From Lasioglossum baleicum (lineage: Eukaryota > Arthropoda > Insecta > Hymenoptera > Halictidae), in NCBI RefSeq assembly GCF_051020765.1, contig NC_134937.1, positions 11,834,947-11,898,946 on the forward strand: a stretch of DNA of 64,000 nucleotides, written 5' to 3'. The notes beneath the pieces are model-generated. The model was not told where the DNA came from. It did no database searches and saw only the letters and a program-made list of their open reading frames with translations. A program made the translations under genes and the position numbers. This document shows, one piece after another, positions 23,801 to 34,300 of this stretch. Position 1 is the first letter of the stretch, and the number at the start of each line of letters is the position of its first letter.

Positions 23801-24574
23801 AATAAATTTATCTGTGAATTGTATCGAATAAATTAATGCGTGCGAATGTTATGGTTTAAAAGTTATGACGTAACACGAAAACCATTAGCCACTTTGACTA
23901 AAAAATTAGGTGGTCAGACAGTGAAGGGATTGCTTGTGAACATCGCTGTCAAATAGAATTGTTATAAACATTAACCAGCTGGAAATAATAAATTTTTCAA
24001 TAATTGTCACGGCGATCGACATCGATCGATATTCGGCGGAGTGGGGGGGCGGGGGCGCCGCTCGAGCTCGGCAGATCGGCGAGAGCTCACCGGTGGTCAG
24101 TCAGTGGGTGCGTGGGAAGCGGGGTGAGCGGACGTGCTGCGGGACCAGGAGCACCGGAGGGACCAGAGGTGAACCAGAGGTGGACCAGAGGTGGACTAGA
24201 GGTCATCTACAGTTACCCTGGCCTACCTTCAACTGTCAATTCAAGGAACAACGGTAAGTTTGATTACTAATATTTTTCAAAACTTCTTTTGTCTTTTTAA
24301 ACTCGTCCTTCATACTTTTGAAATTTTCATCGAGACTTTCAATGAAGACTATCGAGTCTTCATAAAATTTATCAATTTTATTCTTTATAAAAATTACATT
24401 TTGAGCGTCCCACTCGTATGCAGGATTATAATTGATCTTGTGGGGTGCTGCGTTGGTTGTTTTCGCACTCGTGTGCGGGGTTATAGTTATTCTCTTAAGA
24501 TAAGAGTAGTTGTCCACGTCGTTGGCAAAAGGAATTATTATAAACATTAATTATGTAGCTAGAATTAATAAATG

Positions 24575-24860
24575 TCGGTTGCTGTCGGCCAAGGGTACAT
24601 CAATGCTTTCTGCGTTTACCCTTGGCCCGCCTTGAGTTCGTTATTTCAATCAGTGATCTCGACAATTTGTATTTCTGTATTTCCAATTGTTTGCATCGGG
24701 ACTTTCACAAGTCCCGCTTCGAAACATTTTCATATCTTGTCTGAAATTGGTATTCCTCCGATCGGAGGTCCCCCAGGGGCTCACTCACGGATGGTGCCGT
24801 GAGTGAGTACGGGGTGTCGCGTCCCCGGGGTACCCGAATCGCCTATAGGCCGCACCCGTG
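24575..24860 (+). repeat. Leader module of block 1 (series of perfect hairpins)
   Basis: Consecutive hairpins are visible. GGCCAAGGGTA (24587-24597) pairs with TACCCTTGGCC (24617-24627). CGGGACTT-TCAC-AAGTCCCG spans 24697-24716. CCTCCGATCGGAGG is a palindrome at 24755-24768. CTCACTCACGG (24780-24790) pairs with CCGTGAGTGAG (24797-24807). Smaller ones are GGGTACCC and GCCTATAGGC. The same module opens blocks 2, 3 and 4 at about 27398, 31379 and 35834. It has no open frame of interest. Confidence 0.85.
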
Positions 24861-25585
24861 TGCGGGGTAATTTTGGCTCTCGTGAGCTGGTGTTAGGTTG
24901 GCTCTCGTGAGCTGGTTAGATTTGCACTCGTGTGCGGGGTTTGTTTGGCTCTCGTGAGCTGGTTAGATTCGCACTCGTGTGCGGGGTTTGTTTGGCTCTC
25001 GTGAGCTGGTTAGATTCGCACCCGTGTGCGGGGTAATTTTGGCTCTCGTGAGCTGGTGTTAGGTTGGCTCTCGTGAGCTGGTTAGATTTGCACTCGTGTG
25101 CGGGGTTTGTTTGGCTCTCGTGAGCTGGTTAGATTCGCACTCGTGTGCGGGGTTTGTTTGGCTCTCGTGAGCTGGTTAGATTTGCACTCGTGTGCGGGGT
25201 TTGTTTGGCTCTCGTGAGCTGGTTAGATTCGCACTCGTGTGCGGGGTTTGTTTGGCTCTCGTGAGCTGGTTAGATTCGCACCCGTGTGCGGGGTAATTTT
25301 GGCTCTCGTGAGCTGGTGTTAGGTTGGCTCTCGTGAGCTGGTTAGATTTGCACTCGTGTGCGGGGTTTGTTTGGCTCTCGTGAGCTGGTTAGATTCGCAC
25401 CCGTGTGCGGGGTAATTTTGGCTCTCGTGAGCTGGTGTTAGGTTGGCTCTCGTGAGCTGGTTAGATTTGCACTCGTGTGCGGGGTTTGTTTGGCTCTCGT
25501 GAGCTGGTTAGATTCGCACTCGTGTGCGGGGTTTGTTTGGCTCTCGTGAGCTGGTGTTAGGTTTGCTCTCGTGTGCAGGGTTATG
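24857..25585 (+). repeat. 47-bp hairpin minisatellite, block 1
   Basis: The basic unit is GGCTCTCGTGAGCTGGTTAG, then ATTCGCACTCGTGTGC, then GGGGTTTGTTT, 47 bases in all, with a shorter variant ending GTGTTAGGTT. Each unit contains two mini-hairpins with the same TCGT loop but different 4-bp stems: GCTC-TCGT-GAGC and GCAC-TCGT-GTGC. Some units have GCAC-CCGT-GTGC. Confidence 0.9.
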
Positions 25586-25589
25586 TATT

Positions 25590-25768
25590 GTTATGTCTAA
25601 CTATATTATTAGTCTGTTTCAGCTAGAATACACCAAGAAGAAGTCATACCAAGAAGAAGACATACCAAGAAGAGGACACACCAAGAAGAGGACACACCGA
25701 GAAGAGGACACACCAAGAAGAGGACACACCAAGAAGAGGACGTACCACGAAGTTGTAGTTTTATTCGC
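25590..25768 (+). repeat. Spacer plus 16-bp purine-rich minisatellite, block 1
   Basis: A short AT-rich spacer with TTTCAG (25616-25621) is followed by five to six copies of a 16-bp unit, ACCAAGAAGAGGACAC and variants, ending near 25745. GAAGA-rich repeats resemble exonic splicing enhancers, and a TTTCAG acceptor-like site sits directly upstream, so the module looks exon-like. Equivalent modules lie at about 28920-29105, 33375-33560 and 37545-37735. Confidence 0.85.
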
Positions 25769-25872
25769 CGAGGGAGGTCCCCCAGGGGCTCACTCACGGA
25801 TGCGGCCGTGAGTGAGTACGGGGTGTCGCGTCCCCGGGGTACCCGAATCGCCGATAGGCCGCACCCGAGTAA
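25769..25872 (+). repeat. Second leader module of block 1
   Basis: This repeats the distal part of the first leader: GGTCCCCCAGGGGCTC, the CTCACTCACGG/CCGTGAGTGAG stem, CGGGGTACCCG and GCCGATAGGC. It therefore brackets the minisatellites together with the first leader. Compared with the first copy, the short GCC-TATA-GGC stem-loop reads GCC-GATA-GGC. In blocks 2 and 3 one stem base is changed (CCGTCAGTGAG), which breaks one pair. Confidence 0.85.
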
Positions 25873-26517
25873 GTCGAGTAATTATTGTCTTAAATTCACG
25901 TTACTCGTTTTCTTGATTCCGACACAGCCTTCTGCTGTGTCGGACCTTGCTTGTATGTACCAGACCGATTGGAGCCGGTATTCGGCGTCGATACATTGAG
26001 AGGGGTGGTTCATTGAGACCTGTTCACTCGTATTGCCATTCTCTCTGTTCGTCATCCTACCCACGTCATCTCAATGGATTGCGTTGCCTGGTGGCAGGTA
26101 GTTGGCAGAGAAATTCTCTGTTCGTCATCCTACCCACGTCATCTCAATGGATTGCGTTGCCTGGTGGCAGGTAGTTGGCAGAGAGATGGTGTTACGTTTG
26201 AACACTTCTCACTGTCCATTCCTCCTGGTGAGGACACGTCGGGTATCGGCTCTGACCGGAGCTGCACTGCAAGCATTGTACGCGCCGCGTCACCTTCGAA
26301 CCAGAGCCTTCTGCTCGGGTTCGCTCTTATTTTTTACTTTGAAAGAATCAGAGCCTTCTGCCTGATTCGCCTTTGAACCCCCGTGGATCGGAGACTTCTT
26401 CTCCGATTCACACCTTTTGCTCCGCGATAATTGCTCGACTTGCGTGCGTAATTTAGTATAATTCCATCGACTTGCGTGCGTTAGTTATTAAGATTGTATA
26501 TCGTCGTTCTAAATATG
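25873..26517 (+). repeat. T module 1 of block 1: four hairpins with the same CTTCT loop
   Basis: About 645 bases beginning GTCGAGTAATTATTG. Four hairpins share the loop CTTCT but have unrelated stems: CCGACACAGC/GCTGTGTCGG at 25919-25943, GAACCAGAGC/GCTCGGGTTC at 26298-26322, GAATCAGAGC/GCCTGATTC at 26345-26368, and GGATCGGAGA/TCTCCGATTC at 26385-26409. A 72-bp tandem duplication (about 26034-26180, containing TTGCGTTGCCTGGTGGCAGG) lies between the first and second hairpins. The other T modules begin at about 26518, 29210, 29854, 30503, 33665, 34309, 34958, 37835 and 38511. Confidence 0.9.
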
Positions 26518-27110
26518 TCGAGTAATTATTGCCGTAACGTCACTTCACTCGACTCGTATTTTTGACTCCGACACAGCCTTCTGCTGTGTCGGACCTTGCT
26601 TGTATGTACCAGACCGATTGGAGCCGGTATTCGGCGTCGATACATTGAGAGGGGTGGTTCATTGAGACCTGTTCACTCGTATTGCCATTCTCTCTGTTCG
26701 TCATCCTACCCACGTCATCTCAATGGATTGCGTTGCCTGGTGGCAGGTAGTTGGCAGAGAAATTCTCTGTTCGTCATCCTACCCACGTCATCTCAATGGA
26801 TTGCGTTGCCTGGTGGCAGGTAGTTGGCAGAGAGATGGTGTTACGTTTGAACACTTCTCACTGTCCATTCCTCCTGGTGAGGACACGTCGGGTATCGGCT
26901 CTGACCGGAGCTGCACTGCAAGCATTGTACGCGCCGCGTCACCTTCGAACCAGAGCCTTCTGCTCTGGTTCGCTCTTGTTTCTCACTTTGAAAGAATCAG
27001 AGCCTTCTGCCTGATTTGCCTTTAATCCCCCGTGGATCGGAGACTTCTTCTCCGATTCACACCTTTTGCTCCGCGATAATTGCTCGACTTGCGTGCGTAA
27101 TTTAGTATAA
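26518..27110 (+). repeat. T module 2 of block 1
   Basis: Second copy of the T module. It differs from copy 1 in its first 60 bases and in hairpin 2, which here is perfect (GAACCAGAGC/GCTCTGGTTC). In hairpin 3 the outermost pair is G-T, so it would be a G-U wobble in plus-strand RNA. Otherwise almost identical to copy 1. Confidence 0.9.
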
Positions 27111-27389
27111 GTGCGTCGCTGTAAGAAAGGGAGCCAGAAGGAATATTGCATTCGTTCTGACTCCCTTTCGGGTCTCTCGTGCAGCAACCTCCTCGTGGTG
27201 TGACCTGGGCAATCGGTATTATCCTTTATTTGTAAGAACTTCTAGTCTCTTATGAATAAAGGATAATACCGAGCTAATAGCTGCACATTGCACATGTACA
27301 ATTTTCGATAAGATTGTGTACTAGAATTTAAGACTTGCGAGATATAGAAACATATGTATTTCATTAAATTGTATGTGAATTTACTTTGA
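27111..27389 (+). repeat. End module of block 1: two long hairpins, the second with AATAAA in its stem
   Basis: Hairpin A pairs GAAAGGGAGCCAGAAGGAAT with ATTCGTTCTGACTCCCTTTC (about 27126-27170) with two mismatches. Hairpin B pairs TCGGTATTATCCTTTATT with AATAAAGGATAATACCGA, 18 perfect pairs, around 27214-27272. AATAAA at 27255-27260, a possible polyadenylation signal, forms the loop-proximal end of the right arm. An AT-rich tail follows. Equivalent modules lie at about 31096-31370, 35551-35825 and 39112-39285; copies 3 and 4 carry one or two changes in the stem. Confidence 0.85.
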
Positions 27390-30300
27390 GATAGCTTGCT
27401 GTCGGCCAAGGGTACATCAATGCTTTCTGCGTTTACCCTTGGCCCGCCTTGAGTTCGTTATTTCAATCAGTGATCTCGACAATTTGTATTTCTGTATTTC
27501 CAATTGTTTGCATCGGGACTTTCACAAGTCCCGCTTCGAAACATTTTCATATCTTGTCTGAAATTGGTATTCCTCCGATCGGAGGTCCCCCAGGGGCTCA
27601 CTCACGGATGGTGCCGTGAGTGAGTACGGGGTGTCGCGTCCCCGGGGTACCCGAATCGCCTATAGGCCGCACCCGTGTGCGGGGTAATTTTGGCTCTCGT
27701 GAGCTGGTGTTAGGTTGGCTCTCGTGAGCTGGTTAGATTTGCACTCGTGTGCGGGGTTTGTTTGGCTCTCGTGAGCTGGTTAGATTCGCACTCGTGTGCG
27801 GGGTTTGTTTGGCTCTCGTGAGCTGGTTAGATTCGCACTCGTGTGCGGGGTTTGTTTGGCTCTCGTGAGCTGGTTAGATTCGCACCCGTGTGCGGGGTAA
27901 TTTTGGCTCTCGTGAGCTGGTGTTAGGTTGGCTCTCGTGAGCTGGTTAGATTTGCACTCGTGTGCGGGGTTTGTTTGGCTCTCGTGAGCTGGTTAGATTT
28001 GCACTCGTGTGCGGGGTTTGTTTGGCTCTCGTGAGCTGGTTAGATTCGCACTCGTGTGCGGGGTTTGTTTGGCTCTCGTGAGCTGGTTAGATTTGCACTC
28101 GTGTGCGGGGTTTGTTTGGCTCTCGTGAGCTGGTTAGATTCGCACCCGTGTGCGGGGTAATTTTGGCTCTCGTGAGCTGGTGTTAGGTTGGCTCTCGTGA
28201 GCTGGTTAGATTTGCACTCGTGTGCGGGGTTTGTTTGGCTCTCGTGAGCTGGTTAGATTCGCACTCGTGTGCGGGGTTTGTTTGGCTCTCGTGAGCTGGT
28301 TAGATTCGCACCCGTGTGCGGGGTAATTTTGGCTCTCGTGAGCTGGTGTTAGGTTGGCTCTCGTGAGCTGGTTAGATTTGCACTCGTGTGCGGGGTTTGT
28401 TTGGCTCTCGTGAGCTGGTTAGATTCGCACTCGTGTGCAGGGTTTGTTTGGCTCTCGTGAGCTGGTTAGATTTGCACTCGTGTGCGGGGTTTGTTTGGCT
28501 CTCGTGAGCTGGTTAGATTCGCACTCGTGTGCGGGGTTTGTTTGGCTCTCGTGAGCTGGTTAGATTTGCACTCGTGTGCGGGGTTTGTTTGGCTCTCGTG
28601 AGCTGGTTAGATTCGCACTCGTGTGCGGGGTTTGTTTGGCTCTCGTGAGCTGGTTAGATTCGCACCCGTGTGCGGGGTAATTTTGGCTCTCGTGAGCTGG
28701 TGTTAGGTTGGCTCTCGTGAGCTGGTTAGATTTGCACTCGTGTGCGGGGTTTGTTTGGCTCGCGTGAGCTGGTTAGATTCGCACCCGTGTGCGGGGTAAT
28801 TTTGGCTCTCGTGAGCTGGTGTTAGGTTGGCTCTCGTGAGCTGGTTAGATTCGCACTCGTGTGCGGGGTTTGTTTGGCTCTCGTGAGCTGGTGTTAGGTT
28901 TGCTCTCGTGTGCAGGGTTATGTATTGTTATGTCTAACTATATTATTAGTCTGTTTCAGCTAGAATACACCAAGAAGAAGTCATACCAAGAAGAAGACAT
29001 ACCAAGAAGAGGACACACCAAGAAGAGGACACACCGAGAAGAGGACACACCAAGAAGAGGACACACCAAGAAGAGGACGTACCACGAAGTTGTAGTTTTA
29101 TTCGCCGAGGGAGGTCCCCCAGGGGCTCACTCACGGATGCGGCCGTCAGTGAGTACGGGGTGTCGCGTCCCCGGGGTACCCGAATCGCCGATAGGCCGCA
29201 CCCGAGTAAGTCGAGTAATTATTGTCTTAAATTCACGTTACTCGTTTTCTTGATTCCGACACAGCCTTCTGCTGTGTCGGACCTTGCTTGTATGTACCAG
29301 ACCGATTGGAGCCGGTATTCGGCGTCGATACATTGAGAGGGGTGGTTCATTGAGACCTGTTCACTCGTATTGCCATTCTCTCTGTTCGTCATCCTACCCA
29401 CGTCATCTCAATGGATTGCGTTGCCTGGTGGCAGGTAGTTGGCAGAGAAATTCTCTGTTCGTCATCCTACCCACGTCATCTCAATGGATTGCGTTGCCTG
29501 GTGGCAGGTAGTTGGCAGAGAGATGGTGTTACGTTTGAACACTTCTCACTGTCCATTCCTCCTGGTGAGGACACGTCGGGTATCGGCTCTGACCGGAGCT
29601 GCACTGCAAGCATTGTACGCGCCGCGTCACCTTCGAACCAGAGCCTTCTGCTCGGGTTCGCTCTTATTTTTTACTTTGAAAGAATCAGAGCCTTCTGCCT
29701 GATTCGCCTTTGAACCCCCGTGGATCGGAGACTTCTTCTCCGATTCACACCTTTTGCTCCGCGATAATTGCTCGACTTGCGTGCGTAATTTAGTATAATT
29801 CCATCGACTTGCGTGCGTTAGTTATTAAGATTGTATATCGTCGTTCTAAATATGTCGAGTAATTATTGCCGTAACGTCACTTCACTCGACTCGTATTTTT
29901 GACTCCGACACAGCCTTCTGCTGTGTCGGACCTTGCTTGTATGTACCAGACCGATTGGAGCCGGTATTCGGCGTCGATACATTGAGAGGGGTGGTTCATT
30001 GAGACCTGTTCACTCGTATTGCCATTCTCTCTGTTCGTCATCCTACCCACGTCATCTCAATGGATTGCGTTGCCTGGTGGCAGGTAGTTGGCAGAGAAAT
30101 TCTCTGTTCGTCATCCTACCCACGTCATCTCAATGGATTGCGTTGCCTGGTGGCAGGTAGTTGGCAGAGAGATGGTGTTACGTTTGAACACTTCTCACTG
30201 TCCATTCCTCCTGGTGAGGACACGTCGGGTATCGGCTCTGACCGGAGCTGCACTGCAAGCATTGTACGCGCCGCGTCACCTTCGAACCAGAGCCTTCTGC

Positions 30301-31370
30301 TCGGGTTCGCTCTTATTTTTTACTTTGAAAGAATCAGAGCCTTCTGCCTGATTCGCCTTTGAACCCCCGTGGATCGGAGACTTCTTCTCCGATTCACACC
30401 TTTTGCTCCGCGATAATTGCTCGACTTGCGTGCGTAATTTAGTATAATTCCATCGACTTGCGTGCGTTAGTTATTAAGATTGTATATCGTCGTTCTAAAT
30501 ATGTCGAGTAATTATTGTCTTAAATTCACGTTACTCGTTTTCTTGATTCCGACACAGCCTTCTGCTGTGTCGGACCTTGCTTGTATGTACCAGACCGATT
30601 GGAGCCGGTATTCGGCGTCGATACATTGAGAGGGGTGGTTCATTGAGACCTGTTCACTCGTATTGCCATTCTCTCTGTTCGTCATCCTACCCACGTCATC
30701 TCAATGGATTGCGTTGCCTGGTGGCAGGTAGTTGGCAGAGAAATTCTCTGTTCGTCATCCTACCCACGTCATCTCAATGGATTGCGTTGCCTGGTGGCAG
30801 GTAGTTGGCAGAGAGATGGTGTTACGTTTGAACACTTCTCACTGTCCATTCCTCTTGGTGAGGACACGTCGGGTATCGGCTCTGACCGGAGCTGCACTGC
30901 AAGCATTGTACGCGCCGCGTCACCTTCGAACCAGAGCCTTCTGCTCTGGTTCGCTCTTGTTTCTCACTTTGAAAGAATCAGAGCCTTCTGCCTGATTTGC
31001 CTTTAATCCCCCGTGGATCGGAGACTTCTTCTCCGATTCACACCTTTTGCTCCGCGATAATTGCTCGACTTGCGTGCGTAATTTAGTATAAGTGCGTCGC
31101 TGTAAGAAAGGGAGCCAGAAGGAATATTGCATTCGTTCTGACTCCCTTTCGGGTCTCTCGTGCAGCAACCTCCTCGTGGTGTGACCTGGGCAATCGGTAT
31201 TATCCTTTATTTGTAAGAACTTCTAGTCTCTTATGAATAAAGGATAATACCGAGCTAATAGCTGCACATTGCACATGTACAATTTTCGATAAGATTGTGT
31301 ACTAGAATTTAAGACTTGCGAGATATAGAAACATATGTATTTCATTAAATTGTATGTGAATTTACTTTGA
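27390..31370 (+). repeat. Array 2, block 2
   Basis: 3981 bp. Leader 27398-27667, 47-bp minisatellite 27667-28918, purine-rich module 28920-29105, second leader to 29209, three T modules (29210, 29854, 30503) and end module from 31096. From about 28330 onward it is nearly identical to block 3 at an offset of 4455. Confidence 0.9.
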
Positions 31371-34300
31371 GATAGCTTGCTGTCGGCCAAGGGTACATCA
31401 ATGCTTTCTGCGTTTACCCTTGGCCCGCCTTGAGTTCGTTATTTCAATCAGTGATCTCGACAATTTGTATTTCTGTATTTCCAATTGTTTGCATCGGGAC
31501 TTTCACAAGTCCCGCTTCGAAACATTTTCATATCTTGTCTGAAATTGGTATTCCTCCGATCGGAGGTCCCCCAGGGGCTCACTCACGGATGGTGCCGTGA
31601 GTGAGTACGGGGTGTCGCGTCCCCGGGGTACCCGAATCGCCTATAGGCCGCACTCGTGTGCGGGGTTTGTTTGGCTCTCGTGAGCTGGTTAGATTCGCAC
31701 TCGTGTGCGGGGTTTGTTTGGCTCTCGTGAGCTGGTTAGATTCGCACTCGTGTGCGGGGTTTGTTTGGCTCTCGTGAGCTGGTTAGATTCGCACCCGTGT
31801 GCGGGGTAATTTTGTCTCTCGTGAGCTGGTGTTAGGTTGGCTCTCGTGAGCTGGTTAGATTTGCACTCGTGTGCGGGGTTTGTTTGGCTCTCGTGAGCTG
31901 GTTAGATTCGCACTCGTGTGCGGGGTTTGTTTGGCTCTCGTGAGCTGGTTAGATTCGCACTCGTGTGCGGGGTTTGTTTGGCTCTCGTGAGCTGGTTAGA
32001 TTCGCACCCGTGTGCGGGGTAATTTTGGCTCTCGTGAGCTGGTGTTAGGTTGGCTCTCGTGAGCTGGTTAGATTTGCACTCGTGTGCGGGGTTTGTTTGG
32101 CTCTCGTGAGCTGGTTAGATTCGCACTCGTGTGCGGGGTTTGTTTGGCTCTCGTGAGCTGGTTAGATTTGCACTCGTGTGCGGGGTTTGTTTGGCTCTCG
32201 TGAGCTGGTTAGATTCGCACTCGTGTGCGGGGTTTGTTTGGCTCTCGTGAGCTGGTGTTAGGTTGGCTCTCGTGAGCTGGTTAGATTTGCACTCGTGTGC
32301 GGGGTTTGTTTGGCTCTCGTGAGCTGGTTAGATTCGCACCCGTGTGCGGGGTAATTTTGGCTCTCGTGAGCTGGTGTTAGGTTGGCTCTCGTGAGCTGGT
32401 TAGATTTGCACTCGTGAGCTGGTTAGATTCGCACTCGTGTGCGGGGTTTGTTTGGCTCTCGTGAGCTGGTTAGATTCGCACCCGTGTGCGGGGTAATTTT
32501 GGCTCTCGTGAGCTGGTGTTAGGTTGGCTCTCGTGAGCTGGTTAGATTTGCACTCGTGTGCGGGGTTTGTTTGGCTCTCGTGAGCTGGTTAGATTCGCAC
32601 CCGTGTGCGGGGTAATTTTGGCTCTCGTGAGCTGGTGTTAGGTTGGCTCTCGTGAGCTGGTTAGATTTGCACTCGTGTGCGGGGTTTGTTTGGCTCTCGT
32701 GAGCTGGTTAGATTCGCACTCGTGTGCGGGGTTTGTTTGGCTCTCGTGAGCTGGTTAGATTCGCACCCGTGTGCGGGGTAATTTTGGCTCTCGTGAGCTG
32801 GTGTTAGGTTGGCTCTCGTGAGCTGGTTAGATTTGCACTCGTGTGCGGGGTTTGTTTGGCTCTCGTGAGCTGGTTAGATTCGCACTCGTGTGCAGGGTTT
32901 GTTTGGCTCTCGTGAGCTGGTTAGATTTGCACTCGTGTGCGGGGTTTGTTTGGCTCTCGTGAGCTGGTTAGATTCGCACTCGTGTGCGGGGTTTGTTTGG
33001 CTCTCGTGAGCTGGTTAGATTTGCACTCGTGTGCGGGGTTTGTTTGGCTCTCGTGAGCTGGTTAGATTCGCACTCGTGTGCGGGGTTTGTTTGGCTCTCG
33101 TGAGCTGGTTAGATTCGCACCCGTGTGCGGGGTAATTTTGGCTCTCGTGAGCTGGTGTTAGGTTGGCTCTCGTGAGCTGGTTAGATTTGCACTCGTGTGC
33201 GGGGTTTGTTTGGCTCGCGTGAGCTGGTTAGATTCGCACCCGTGTGCGGGGTAATTTTGGCTCTCGTGAGCTGGTGTTAGGTTGGCTCTCGTGAGCTGGT
33301 TAGATTCGCACTCGTGTGCGGGGTTTGTTTGGCTCTCGTGAGCTGGTGTTAGGTTTGCTCTCGTGTGCAGGGTTATGTATTGTTATGTCTAACTATATTA
33401 TTAGTCTGTTTCAGCTAGAATACACCAAGAAGAAGTCATACCAAGAAGAAGACATACCAAGAAGAGGACACACCAAGAAGAGGACACACCGAGAAGAGGA
33501 CACACCAAGAAGAGGACACACCAAGAAGAGGACGTACCACGAAGTTGTAGTTTTATTCGCCGAGGGAGGTCCCCCAGGGGCTCACTCACGGATGCGGCCG
33601 TCAGTGAGTACGGGGTGTCGCGTCCCCGGGGTACCCGAATCGCCGATAGGCCGCACCCGAGTAAGTCGAGTAATTATTGTCTTAAATTCACGTTACTCGT
33701 TTTCTTGATTCCGACACAGCCTTCTGCTGTGTCGGACCTTGCTTGTATGTACCAGACCGATTGGAGCCGGTATTCGGCGTCGATACATTGAGAGGGGTGG
33801 TTCATTGAGACCTGTTCACTCGTATTGCCATTCTCTCTGTTCGTCATCCTACCCACGTCATCTCAATGGATTGCGTTGCCTGGTGGCAGGTAGTTGGCAG
33901 AGAAATTCTCTGTTCGTCATCCTACCCACGTCATCTCAATGGATTGCGTTGCCTGGTGGCAGGTAGTTGGCAGAGAGATGGTGTTACGTTTGAACACTTC
34001 TCACTGTCCATTCCTCCTGGTGAGGACACGTCGGGTATCGGCTCTGACCGGAGCTGCACTGCAAGCATTGTACGCGCCGCGTCACCTTCGAACCAGAGCC
34101 TTCTGCTCGGGTTCGCTCTTATTTTTTACTTTGAAAGAATCAGAGCCTTCTGCCTGATTCGCCTTTGAACCCCCGTGGATCGGAGACTTCTTCTCCGATT
34201 CACACCTTTTGCTCCGCGATAATTGCTCGACTTGCGTGCGTAATTTAGTATAATTCCATCGACTTGCGTGCGTTAGTTATTAAGATTGTATATCGTCGTT

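Larger units (their letters stand above)
7930..24574 (+). repeat. Array 1: 17 tandem monomers of about 962-996 bp
   Basis: Head-to-tail monomers, each starting GAATAAATTAATGCGTGCGA. Unit starts are 7930, 8907, 9901, 10863, 11835, 12831, 13803, 14798, 15771, 16743, 17715, 18710, 19705, 20677, 21672, 22644 and 23639 (last one truncated, ending at 24574 where array 2 begins). Lengths are 977, 994, 962, 972, 996, 972, 995, 973, 972, 972, 995, 995, 972, 995, 972, 995 and 936. Length differences come mainly from an 11-bp minisatellite (GACCAGAGGTG, one to four copies) and a G run. Most units differ by only a few bases, so the array was homogenised recently; unit 17 at the right edge is the most divergent, as expected for an array border. 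Each monomer contains three diverged sub-repeats, a CpG-rich segment, a splice-donor-like GTAAGT and two overlapping short open frames. No transposase, reverse transcriptase or RNA gene was recognised. Confidence 0.97.

Noticed and set aside
24857..25585. CRISPR-like array of short palindromic repeats
   Set aside because: There are no unique spacers of constant length, the palindromes are adjacent parts of a 47-bp minisatellite, and the host is a eukaryote.
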